Of a DNA stretch of 38,269 nucleotides, positions 25,668 through 33,561 are shown piece after piece. The stretch lies in assembly GCA_903905655.1 (NCBI GenBank), contig CAIVHG010000070.1, forward strand, positions 1-38,269. Reading direction: 5' to 3'. Both the position numbers and the translations under genes were made by a program. The notes below the pieces were generated by a model. It searched no databases. It worked only from the letters and a program-made list of their open reading frames with translations, and had not been told where the DNA came from. Numbering within the stretch: the stretch's first letter is position 1; the number at the start of each line of letters is the position of its first letter. This DNA is from an uncultured beta proteobacterium. Its GTDB lineage: Bacteria; Pseudomonadota; Gammaproteobacteria; Burkholderiales; SG8-41.

Positions 25668-28340
25668 ATGGACATGAAGGACATCGTTCCTGATTCCGAC
25701 CCACAGGAAACTCAGGAGTGGATGGAAGCGCTCGACTCCGTGCTCAAGCACGAAGGTGCGGAGCGCGCGCACTATCTGCTCGAAAAGCTGGTCGAGAAGG
25801 CGCGCCGCAGCGGCGCCTACATCCCGTTCAGCCCGAACACCGCGTATCTGAACACGATACCTCCGGAGAAGGAGGAGCGCTCGCCCGGCGATCTCGCCCT
25901 CGAGGACAAGATTCGCGCTTACGTGCGCTGGAATGCGATGGCGATGGTGGTGCGCGCCAACAAGAATTCTTCGGAGCTGGGCGGCCATATTGCGAGCTTC
26001 GCGTCGGCGGCCACGCTCTACGACATCGGCTTCAATCATTTCTTCCGAGCGCCGCATGACGAATTCCGCGGCGACTTAGTCTACATCCAGGGCCATTCCT
26101 CGCCCGGCATCTACTCGCGCGCCTTCCTCGAGGGCCGCATCACCGAAGCGCAGCTCGAAAATTTCCGGCGTGAAGTAGACGGCCAAGGGTTGTCCTCGTA
26201 TCCGCATCCCTGGCTGATGCCGGATTTCTGGCAGTTCCCGACGGTCTCGATGGGGCTCGGCCCGCTGATGGCGATCTATCAGGCGCGCTTCATGCGCTAT
26301 CTGCGGGACCGCGGCATCACGCAGATGCAGGGGCGCAAGGTGTGGGCGTTCATGGGCGACGGTGAAATGGACGAGCCGGAGTCGCTGGGCGCGATTTCGC
26401 TCGCCAGCCGCGAGAAGCTCGACAACCTGATCTTCGTCGTCAACTGCAATCTGCAGCGCCTGGATGGCCCGGTGCGCGGCAATGGCAAGATCATCCAGGA
26501 ACTGGAAGCGGATTTCCGCGGCGCCGGCTGGAACGTTATCAAGGTGATCTGGGGCTCGTACTGGGATCAGCTGCTGATGCGCGACACGCACGGCATCCTG
26601 CTCAAGCGCATGGAAGAGTGCGTGGACGGCGATTACCAGACCTATAAGAGCAAGGACGGCGCCTACGTGCGCAAGCATTTCTTCGGCAAGTATCCAGAGC
26701 TGCTGGAGATGGTTGCGAACATGACGGATGATGACTTGTGGCGTCTGAACCGCGGCGGCCACGACCCCCTCAAAATCTACGCGGCCTACGCGGCGGCGAT
26801 GAAACACGAGGGGCAGCCCACGGTTATTCTTGCCAAGACCATCAAGGGCTTCGGCATGGGCGAGGCCGGCGAGGGCCAGAACGTCACGCACCAGCAGAAG
26901 AAGATGGGGACGTCTTCGATCAAGTCGTTCCGCGATCGCTTCAACGTTCCGATCCCCGACGATCAGCTCGAGAAAGTGCCGTTCTTCAAGCCGGCGGACG
27001 ATAGCCCGGAGATGAAGTATCTGCGCGAGCGCGTGGCTGCGATGGGCGGCGCGCTGCCGATGCGCCGGCGCCAGGCGGCGCCGCTCGAAGTGCCGCCGCT
27101 TGCTGCCTTCGACACGCTGCTCAAGGGCAGCGAGCAGCGCGAATTCTCGACTACCATGGCGTTCGTGCGCATCCTGACGGTGCTGGTGCGCGACAAGAAC
27201 CTCGGCAAGTATGTGGTGCCGATCGTGCCCGATGAATCGCGCACCTTCGGCATGGACGGCATGTTCCGCCAGCTCGCCATCTACTCGCACGTCGGACAGC
27301 TCTACACGCCGCAGGACGCCGAGCAGCTCATGTTCTACAAGGAAGACAAGAACGGCCAGATCCTGCAGGAGGGCATCACCGAGGCGGGAGCGATGTGCTC
27401 GTGGATCGCGGCTGCGACTTCCTACAGCTCGAACAACGTGCCGATGATCCCGTTCTTCATCTTTTATTCCATGTTCGGCTTCCAGCGCGTGGGCGACCTC
27501 GCATGGGCGGCGGGCGACATGCGCGCGCGCGGTTTTCTGCTGGGTGGCACCTCGGGCCGCACCACGCTCAACGGCGAGGGCTTGCAGCACGAGGATGGCC
27601 AGAGCCAGATCCTGGCCTCCATGGTGCCCAACTGCCTGTCTTACGATCCGACGTTCTCGTACGAACTCGCGGTCATCATTCAGGACGGCCTGCGGCGCAT
27701 GTACCGCGAGCAGGAAGACATCTATTACTACATCACCGTGATGAACGAGAACTACGCTCATCCGGCGATGCCAGACGGCGTAGAGCAGGACATACTGAAA
27801 GGCATGTACCTGTTCCGGGCAGGCGCTGCCAAGCAGAAGGCGCCGCGGGTACAGCTCATGGGCAGCGGAGCGATTTTCCGCGAAGTGATCGCGGCCGCAG
27901 AGTTGCTCGAGCAGGAATTCGGCATCGACTCCGATCTGTGGAGCGTGACCAGCTTCAATCAGGTGCGCCGCGACGGGCTCGCGGCGCAGCGCTGGAACAT
28001 GCTGCATCCCGAGGCTGCGCCGCGCGTGAGCCACATCGAGCACTGCCTGAAGGATCATGCCGGCCCGGTGGTCGCCGCCACGGATTACATGAAGCTCTAC
28101 TCGGATCAGATCCGCGCCTGGCTCCCGGGGCGCAGCTTCATCGCGCTGGGCACCGACGGTTTCGGACGGTCCGACACGCGCAAACAGCTGCGCAAGTTCT
28201 TCGAGGTGGATCGCTACCACGTGGTGGTGGCCGCCCTGAAAGCGCTGGCCGATGAAGGCGCGGTGCCGGCAAGCCAGGTGACCAAGGCGATCGCAAAGTA
28301 CGGCATCGATCCCGAGAAGCCGAATCCGACGACGGTCTAG
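25668..28340 (+). CDS. aceE: Pyruvate dehydrogenase E1 component (homodimeric type)
   Basis: An 890-residue thiamine-diphosphate enzyme that decarboxylates pyruvate and acetylates the E2 lipoyl group. N-terminal DPQETQEWMEALDSVLKHEG is the E2-contact region of this family. GGHIASFASAATLYDIGFNHFF and HSSPGIYSRAFLEGR follow. The ThDP motif begins GDGEMDEPES (G230) and ends with NCN (259-261). The transketolase-like middle domain shows FGMDGMFRQ and the C-terminal domain DGFGRSDTR. Length matches the homodimeric E1 of gamma- and betaproteobacteria (about 885-900), not the alpha/beta type. aceF begins 6 bp after its stop. Confidence 0.97.
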   Translation: MDMKDIVPDSDPQETQEWMEALDSVLKHEGAERAHYLLEKLVEKARRSGAYIPFSPNTAYLNTIPPEKEERSPGDLALEDKIRAYVRWNAMAMVVRANKNSSELGGHIASFASAATLYDIGFNHFFRAPHDEFRGDLVYIQGHSSPGIYSRAFLEGRITEAQLENFRREVDGQGLSSYPHPWLMPDFWQFPTVSMGLGPLMAIYQARFMRYLRDRGITQMQGRKVWAFMGDGEMDEPESLGAISLASREKLDNLIFVVNCNLQRLDGPVRGNGKIIQELEADFRGAGWNVIKVIWGSYWDQLLMRDTHGILLKRMEECVDGDYQTYKSKDGAYVRKHFFGKYPELLEMVANMTDDDLWRLNRGGHDPLKIYAAYAAAMKHEGQPTVILAKTIKGFGMGEAGEGQNVTHQQKKMGTSSIKSFRDRFNVPIPDDQLEKVPFFKPADDSPEMKYLRERVAAMGGALPMRRRQAAPLEVPPLAAFDTLLKGSEQREFSTTMAFVRILTVLVRDKNLGKYVVPIVPDESRTFGMDGMFRQLAIYSHVGQLYTPQDAEQLMFYKEDKNGQILQEGITEAGAMCSWIAAATSYSSNNVPMIPFFIFYSMFGFQRVGDLAWAAGDMRARGFLLGGTSGRTTLNGEGLQHEDGQSQILASMVPNCLSYDPTFSYELAVIIQDGLRRMYREQEDIYYYITVMNENYAHPAMPDGVEQDILKGMYLFRAGAAKQKAPRVQLMGSGAIFREVIAAAELLEQEFGIDSDLWSVTSFNQVRRDGLAAQRWNMLHPEAAPRVSHIEHCLKDHAGPVVAATDYMKLYSDQIRAWLPGRSFIALGTDGFGRSDTRKQLRKFFEVDRYHVVVAALKALADEGAVPASQVTKAIAKYGIDPEKPNPTTV

Positions 28341-28346
28341 AATGGA

Positions 28347-29672
28347 ATGAGCACATTGATTGAAGTGAAGGTGCCGGACATCGGGGATTTCAAGGATATC
28401 CCGGTGGTCGAACTGCTGGTCAAGGTGGGCGATACGGTAAACGCCGAGGACCCGCTGGTGATGCTCGAATCGGATAAGGCGACGGTCGAGGTGCCCTCGC
28501 CCGCGGCTGGCCGCATCGCGAAGCTCAGCGTCAAGGTCGGTGACAAGGTGTCCAAAGATTCGCTGTTGCTGATGCTGGAAGCCGATGCGGCACCGGCCGC
28601 GGGCAGGGAGCAGGCGCAGCCTGCGCCGTCCGCTGCTGCGCCTGTACCGGCAATGCCGAGCGCGCCACCGCCCACACCTGCACCGGCAGCAGTCGCACAG
28701 GCTCCGGCGGTGCCGCCCACGGCGGTCGTGCGCGCAGAACCCGCACCGCTGGTTGAGAGCAATGCTACCGGCGTACACGCAAGCCCTTCGGTCAGGCACT
28801 TCGCGCGCGAACTTGGCGTCGACCTGTCGCGGGTAAATGGTAGCGGGCCCAGGAGCCGCGTACTGCGCGAAGACGTGCAGGCCTATGTGAAGAGCACGCT
28901 GGCGCGCAGCGCCGGCTCCGGATCGATGCCCGGCTTCTCGTTCCCGCCGCTGCCGCAGGTCGATTTCTCCAAGTTCGGACCGATCGAGTCCCAGCCGCTG
29001 TCGCGCATCAAGAAGCTCGCCGGCGGACACCTGCACCGCAACTGGGTGAGCATTCCCCACGTGACGCAGCACGGTGAAGCCGACATCACGGAGCTCGAGT
29101 CCTTCCGCAAAGGCCAGTCGGAGGCGGCGCAGAAGCAGGGCGCCCGCCTGACGCTGGTCGCGTTTCTGATCAAGGCGGTCGCTGCCACGCTCAAGCAATA
29201 TCCGAACTTCAATGCGACGCTTGCTGCCGATGGCGAGCAGCTCATCCTCAAGCATTATTTCAACATCGGCGTTGCCGTGGATACCCCGCCCGGGCTGGTC
29301 GTGCCGGTGCTGCGGGAGGTCGACAAGAAGGGATTGCTCGATCTGGCGAAAGAGCTGGGCGAGACCAGCGCGCGCATGCGCGAGGGCAAGATCAGCCCGA
29401 CGGATCTGCAGGGCGGGTGTTTCTCGATCTCGAGCCTGGGCGGCATCGGCGGCACATTCTTTACTCCGATCATCAACGCGCCCGAAGTTGCGATCCTGGG
29501 CGTGGGCAGGGCAGCGCTCAAGCCCGTGTGGAACGGCAAGAAATTCGTGCCGCGGCTGATGCTGCCGCTGTCGCTCTCGTATGATCATCGCGTCATCGAT
29601 GGCGCGCAGGGCGCGCGCTTCATCAGTTTTCTCGCGGATGCACTTGCCGATGTCCGGCAGCTCGCGCTTTGA
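28347..29672 (+). CDS. aceF: Dihydrolipoamide acetyltransferase, E2 of pyruvate dehydrogenase
   Basis: A 441-residue E2 core protein that transfers acetyl from lipoyl to CoA. One N-terminal lipoyl domain with Lys44 in LESDKATVEVP; an Ala/Pro-rich flexible linker (about 81-143); a peripheral subunit-binding domain (about 145-182, SPSVRHFARELGVDL); and the acyltransferase domain ending in YDHRVIDGAQGARF with catalytic His414 and Asp418. Only one lipoyl domain, where E. coli has three. It lies 6 bp after aceE and is surely co-transcribed. The E3 gene (lpd) does not follow; a 106-bp gap and nadD come next. Confidence 0.97.
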   Translation: MSTLIEVKVPDIGDFKDIPVVELLVKVGDTVNAEDPLVMLESDKATVEVPSPAAGRIAKLSVKVGDKVSKDSLLLMLEADAAPAAGREQAQPAPSAAAPVPAMPSAPPPTPAPAAVAQAPAVPPTAVVRAEPAPLVESNATGVHASPSVRHFARELGVDLSRVNGSGPRSRVLREDVQAYVKSTLARSAGSGSMPGFSFPPLPQVDFSKFGPIESQPLSRIKKLAGGHLHRNWVSIPHVTQHGEADITELESFRKGQSEAAQKQGARLTLVAFLIKAVAATLKQYPNFNATLAADGEQLILKHYFNIGVAVDTPPGLVVPVLREVDKKGLLDLAKELGETSARMREGKISPTDLQGGCFSISSLGGIGGTFFTPIINAPEVAILGVGRAALKPVWNGKKFVPRLMLPLSLSYDHRVIDGAQGARFISFLADALADVRQLAL

Positions 29673-29778
29673 AGCGTGATGCGTGCCCCACTTGGGCTGA
29701 CATGCTGAGAATCTGGCACGGTTCGCCGCAAGCTGCTACCCAATTCTTAGTTGGGCGCGCTTCCTGGAAGCGGCATAT

Positions 29779-30447
29779 ATGAACAGTTCAGCCCCCATCG
29801 GCGTCATGGGCGGCACGTTTGACCCGATCCATTACGGCCACCTGCGGCTCGCTCTGGAAGTCGCTGAGCAATCGCGGCTCGAAGAGGTGCGCATAGTGCC
29901 GTCGGGCGTTCCGCCGCATCGCGCCAGCCCGCATGCCAGCCCGCAGCAGCGACTCGAGATGGCGCGGCTCGCGACGATCGGCAATACACTGTTTACGGTT
30001 GACGACCGCGAAATCAGGCGCGGGGTGACCTCGTACACGGTCGACACGCTCAGCACGCTGCGGCGGGAGATCGGCGCTACGCGCCCGCTGTGCCTGATAC
30101 TGGGCGGCGATGCGTTTCTGGAACTCGCTACCTGGCACCGTTGGCATGATCTGTTCGGGCTCGCGCACCTGATCGTCGCCCACCGTCCGGGTTATCCGCC
30201 GGAATCGTGGAGCGCGCGCATGCCACAGCCGCTAGCACGCGAGTACGAGGCGCGCCAGCTGCAGCAGCCGCTCGCGGTGCATCTGTCGCCCGCCGGCGGC
30301 ATCGTCGCCTGCCCCATGGTAGCGCTCGATATTTCTTCTTCGATGATCCGCGCGCGCCTGAGCGAGGGTGCGAGCGTACGCTATTTGCTCCCGGATCCGG
30401 TTCTCGATTATATTGCCAGCAATAACTTATACGCAGGAGGTAAATGA
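29779..30447 (+). CDS. nadD: Nicotinate-nucleotide adenylyltransferase
   Basis: A 222-residue enzyme that adenylates nicotinate mononucleotide in NAD synthesis. The nucleotidyltransferase motif GGTFDPIHYGHLRLA (11-25) and the C-terminal DISSSMIRARLSEG (ISSxxxR) are both present. Internal block LILGGDAFLELATWHRW is the family's substrate region. Length is standard. The stop overlaps the rsfS start by ATGA (30444-30447), the common nadD-rsfS pair. Confidence 0.96.
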   Translation: MNSSAPIGVMGGTFDPIHYGHLRLALEVAEQSRLEEVRIVPSGVPPHRASPHASPQQRLEMARLATIGNTLFTVDDREIRRGVTSYTVDTLSTLRREIGATRPLCLILGGDAFLELATWHRWHDLFGLAHLIVAHRPGYPPESWSARMPQPLAREYEARQLQQPLAVHLSPAGGIVACPMVALDISSSMIRARLSEGASVRYLLPDPVLDYIASNNLYAGGK

Positions 30448-30860
30448 GGCCCGACAGGATGGTAAAGCCCACGGTTGCCGCGCTTGAAGACATCAAAGGG
30501 CGCAACATCGTGGTGCTCGATGTGCGCAGCATCAGCTCGTTGTTCGATACGGTGATCGTGGTCAGCGGAGACTCCGCGCGGCAAAACAAGGCGCTCGCCG
30601 ACAACGTGCAGCAGAAGCTGAAAGCGCTGGGGGCGACGGTACACGGCGTCGAAGGGCTGGAGACCGGCGAATGGGTGCTGGTAGACCTGGGCGCGGTGAT
30701 CGTGCACATCATGCAACCCGCGATCCGGGAACATTACAACCTCGAGGAGTTGTGGGGCAGTTCCGGCGCGAAGCCGAAGCGGCTTAGCGCTGCACCCCGC
30801 GCCGCTAAACCCCGTGCTGCCGCTGCACCCCGAGCGCGGAAGCGTAAACCGACAGCTTGA
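30444..30860 (+). CDS. rsfS: Ribosome silencing factor RsfS
   Basis: A 138-residue protein that binds ribosomal protein uL14 and blocks subunit joining under starvation. The Iojap/RsfS fold is clear up to about residue 110: ALEDIKGRNIVVLDVRSISSLFDTVIVVSG, and LVDLGAVIVHIMQPAIREHYNLEELWG. After that comes a basic Ala/Pro/Lys/Arg tail (about 111-138, with AAPRAAKPRA-like repeats), longer than in E. coli and probably disordered. The start at 30444 is preceded by AGGAGG (30435-30440) inside nadD. Overlaps nadD by 4 bp. Confidence 0.95.
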   Translation: MRPDRMVKPTVAALEDIKGRNIVVLDVRSISSLFDTVIVVSGDSARQNKALADNVQQKLKALGATVHGVEGLETGEWVLVDLGAVIVHIMQPAIREHYNLEELWGSSGAKPKRLSAAPRAAKPRAAAAPRARKRKPTA

Positions 30861-30929
30861 GTCAGACATGAGCGCATTGCCGCCGTCATTGCGCGCTTTG
30901 GATATCAGACGCGCGCGCACTGCAGGCAC

Positions 30930-31430
30930 ATGAAATTCATCGTGCTGTCGGTTGCCAACAAGGCGCCGGAATGGATCGATGCGGGTTTCAACGAATATGC
31001 GCGGCGCCTGCCTGCGGCCTCGCGCATCGAATTCAGGCAAATCAAGCCGGCGACGCGCAGCGGTGGAGGGCAGAAATCCGTGCAGCAGTGGGTCGAACAG
31101 GAAGCGGAACGCATCCGCTCGGCATTGCCCCCGCGTTCCCATCTGGTAGTGCTCGATGAGCGCGGCAAGCACTGCACCACGGTGCAGCTTGCGCGCCACA
31201 TCGAGCAGTGGCGCAATGACGGCGGCGATGTGGCGTTCGTCATCGGCGGTGCCGACGGAACTGCTCCTGAACTTCGTGCCGAGGCCAAGCTGCTGCTCGC
31301 ACTTTCGGCGCTGACGCTGCCGCATGGCTTGTGCCGCGTGGTGCTCGCGGAGCAACTCTATCGTGCGGTTTCGTTCCTGGCCGGACATCCCTATCATCGT
31401 GCCGGCGCCGCGCCGGCAGGCAAGTCGTGA
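30930..31430 (+). CDS. rlmH: 23S rRNA pseudouridine-1915 N3-methyltransferase RlmH
   Basis: A 166-residue SPOUT-class (alpha/beta knot) methyltransferase modifying helix 69 of 23S rRNA. MKFIVLSVANKAPEWIDAGFNEYARRLP is the family N terminus. The SAM-binding knot is formed by VVLDERGK, FVIGGADG and LTLPHGLCRVVLAEQLYRA, ending in LAGHPYHR. A 10-residue tail follows the HPYHR that normally ends the fold. It lies 69 bp after rsfS in the usual order. Confidence 0.96.
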   Translation: MKFIVLSVANKAPEWIDAGFNEYARRLPAASRIEFRQIKPATRSGGGQKSVQQWVEQEAERIRSALPPRSHLVVLDERGKHCTTVQLARHIEQWRNDGGDVAFVIGGADGTAPELRAEAKLLLALSALTLPHGLCRVVLAEQLYRAVSFLAGHPYHRAGAAPAGKS

Positions 31431-31450
31431 CGCGTTCAGCGTAAATCCCC

Positions 31451-32065
31451 ATGGCGCTGAACGATCCCCGCATCTATCTTGCTTCGCGCAGCCCGCGGCG
31501 CCGTGAATTGCTGAAGCAGATCAATGTGTCGTTTGACCTGCTGTTGCTCAGGGAAGCGCGCGAGCGCGGCGTCGACGTCGATGAATCTCCGCACGCGGGC
31601 GAGCCGGCGTTCGAATACGTGCAGCGCGTCGCGCACACCAAGGCGGAAACGGCCTGGCGCATGATCGGCATGCGGCGCCTGCCGCTGAACCCGGTGCTTA
31701 CTGCAGACACCACGGTAGTGGTTGACGGCCTCATCGTCGGCAAGCCGCAAGATGCCGAACATGCGCGCGAACTGCTCGCCCGGCTGTCGGGCCGCAAGCA
31801 TGAAGTCCTGACTGCGGTGGCGGTCGCGCACAAGGGAGTCACCGAGACCGCGCTGTCGCGCTCGGCTGTGGAATTTCGCGACATCAGTGCTGACGAAATC
31901 ACACGCTATGTGGCGAGCGGGGAGCCGATCGACAAGGCAGGTGGCTACGCCATACAGGGGCGCGGCGCCGTATTCGTGCGCGCGATCCTGGGCAGCTATT
32001 CCGGTATCATGGGGCTGCCGCTGTTCGAGACTGCCGAGATCCTGCGGCGCCTGCGGATAATGTAG
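31451..32065 (+). CDS. maf: Maf-family nucleotide pyrophosphatase
   Basis: A 204-residue Maf/YhdE-type enzyme hydrolysing nucleoside triphosphates, probably dTTP/UTP or modified nucleotides in housecleaning. The N-terminal motif YLASRSPRRRELL, ADTTVVVDG with the catalytic-site Asp, GKPQDAEHARELL, and IDKAGGYAIQGRGAVFV are all present. Length is slightly above the 190-200 usual. It lies between rlmH (20 bp) and rng (16 bp), a conserved betaproteobacterial order. Confidence 0.95.
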   Translation: MALNDPRIYLASRSPRRRELLKQINVSFDLLLLREARERGVDVDESPHAGEPAFEYVQRVAHTKAETAWRMIGMRRLPLNPVLTADTTVVVDGLIVGKPQDAEHARELLARLSGRKHEVLTAVAVAHKGVTETALSRSAVEFRDISADEITRYVASGEPIDKAGGYAIQGRGAVFVRAILGSYSGIMGLPLFETAEILRRLRIM

Positions 32066-32081
32066 AGGACACGAGGCCGAA

Positions 32082-33536
32082 TTGTCTGAAGATATCCTGA
32101 TCAATTTTACGCCCCAGGAAACGCGTGTTGCGATCGTGCAGCAGGGGGTGGTGCAGGAAGTGCAGATCGAGCGCGCTTCCGCCTGCCGTCTGGTCGGTAA
32201 CATCTATATGGGGCGGGTGAGCAGGGTATTGCCCGGCATGCAGTCGGCTTTCATCGACATCGACAGCGGGCGCGCGGCGTTCCTGCACATCGCCGATATC
32301 TGGAGCCAGCGCCACGACGCGGAGCCCGTTCATCCCATCGAAAGGCTGCTCAGCGCCGGACAAAGCCTGATGGTGCAGGTGATAAAGGATCCGATCGGCA
32401 CCAAGGGCGCGCGCCTGTCCACGCAGATCAGCATCGCCGGCAGGCTGCTGGTCTATCTGCCGCAGGAATCCCACATCGGAATCTCGCAGCGCATCGGCGA
32501 CGAGGAAGAGCGGCTGCACCTGCGCGAGAAGCTGCAGCACCTCTTGCCGCCGGACGTCACTGGCGGTTTCATCATACGCACCATGGCCGAGTCGGCCACC
32601 GAGCGCGAGCTGCTGGCCGACGTCGAGTACCTGCGCAAGCTGTGGAAGGACATCCAGGCGAAAGCGGCAAGCGCAGCACCCGCATCGCTGCTCTACCAGG
32701 ATCTCACGCTCGTGCTGCGCGTGCTGCGCGACTTCGTGAATGACGACACCGACCGCATCCGCGTCGACTCACGCGAAACGTTCCAGAAGCTGCATGCGTT
32801 TGCGCTGGAATTTACGCCCAATGTCGCGCAAAAGCTCGATCATTACACTGGCGAACGGCCGCTGTTCGATGTGCATGGCGTAGAGGTGGAAATCGAGAAG
32901 GCGCTCGCCCGCCGCGTGGAACTCAAGTCCGGCGGCTACCTGATCATCGATCAGACCGAGGCGCTGACCACCGTGGATGTCAACACCGGCGGCTTCGTGG
33001 GAGTGCGCAGCTTCGACGACACCATATTCAAGACCAATCTCGAGGCGGCGCAGGCGATCGCGCGCCAGCTGCGGCTGCGCAATCTGGGCGGCATCATCAT
33101 CATCGATTTCATCGACATGGAGAACGCGGAGCACAAGAGCGCCGTGCTCAACGAACTGCGCAAGGCATTGGCGCGGGACCGCACCCACATGACGGTGAAC
33201 GGGTTCACGCAGCTCGGCTTGGTCGAGATGACGCGCAAGCGCACCCGCGAAAGCCTTGCCCATGTACTGTGCCAGCCCTGTCCGGTATGCCAGGGGCGCG
33301 GAGAACTGAAGACCGCGCAGACCGTGTGCTACCAGATCTTGCGCGAGCTGTTGCGCGAGGCGCGCCAGTTCGAAGCGCGGGAATACCGCATCCTTGCCTC
33401 CCAGCAGGTGATCGACTTGTTTCTGGACGAGGAATCGCAGAGCCTCGCCATGCTCTCGGAATTTATCGGCAAGCCGGTGTCGCTGCAGGTCGAATCCCAG
33501 TACAACCAGGAGCAGTTCGACATCATATTGATGTAG
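32082..33536 (+). CDS. rng: Ribonuclease G
   Basis: A 484-residue RNase E/G family endoribonuclease (16S rRNA 5' maturation, mRNA decay). The S1 domain covers about 38-110 (GNIYMGRVSRVLPGMQSAFIDI). Catalytic aspartates lie in TTVDVNTGGF and IIIIDFIDME; the Zn-link cysteines are in CQPCPVCQGRG. Length and the lack of a long C-terminal scaffold identify RNase G rather than RNase E. The start codon is TTG (32082), supported by GAGG at 32073-32076; no ATG fits the N terminus. It ends the nadD-to-rng run and converges on the dynamin-like gene. Confidence 0.95.
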   Translation: MSEDILINFTPQETRVAIVQQGVVQEVQIERASACRLVGNIYMGRVSRVLPGMQSAFIDIDSGRAAFLHIADIWSQRHDAEPVHPIERLLSAGQSLMVQVIKDPIGTKGARLSTQISIAGRLLVYLPQESHIGISQRIGDEEERLHLREKLQHLLPPDVTGGFIIRTMAESATERELLADVEYLRKLWKDIQAKAASAAPASLLYQDLTLVLRVLRDFVNDDTDRIRVDSRETFQKLHAFALEFTPNVAQKLDHYTGERPLFDVHGVEVEIEKALARRVELKSGGYLIIDQTEALTTVDVNTGGFVGVRSFDDTIFKTNLEAAQAIARQLRLRNLGGIIIIDFIDMENAEHKSAVLNELRKALARDRTHMTVNGFTQLGLVEMTRKRTRESLAHVLCQPCPVCQGRGELKTAQTVCYQILRELLREARQFEAREYRILASQQVIDLFLDEESQSLAMLSEFIGKPVSLQVESQYNQEQFDIILM

Positions 33537-33549
33537 GCGCGTGCGCGCC
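33536..33549. terminator. Short GC hairpin between convergent rng and dynamin-like genes
   Basis: GGCGC (33536-33540) pairs with GCGCC (33545-33549) across a GTGC loop, starting on the last base of the rng stop. It lies in the 25-bp gap between converging genes. Weak evidence only, since short GC palindromes are frequent in this genome. Confidence 0.25.
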
Positions 33550-33561
33550 GCGGCGTGCGGT

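Noticed and set aside
26076-29588. A 1170-codon open frame antisense to aceE and aceF
   Set aside because: Striking in length, but it runs across two clear genes and their junction. Its translation is His/Arg/Ala/Leu-rich with no domain, as expected for a shadow frame in GC-rich codons.
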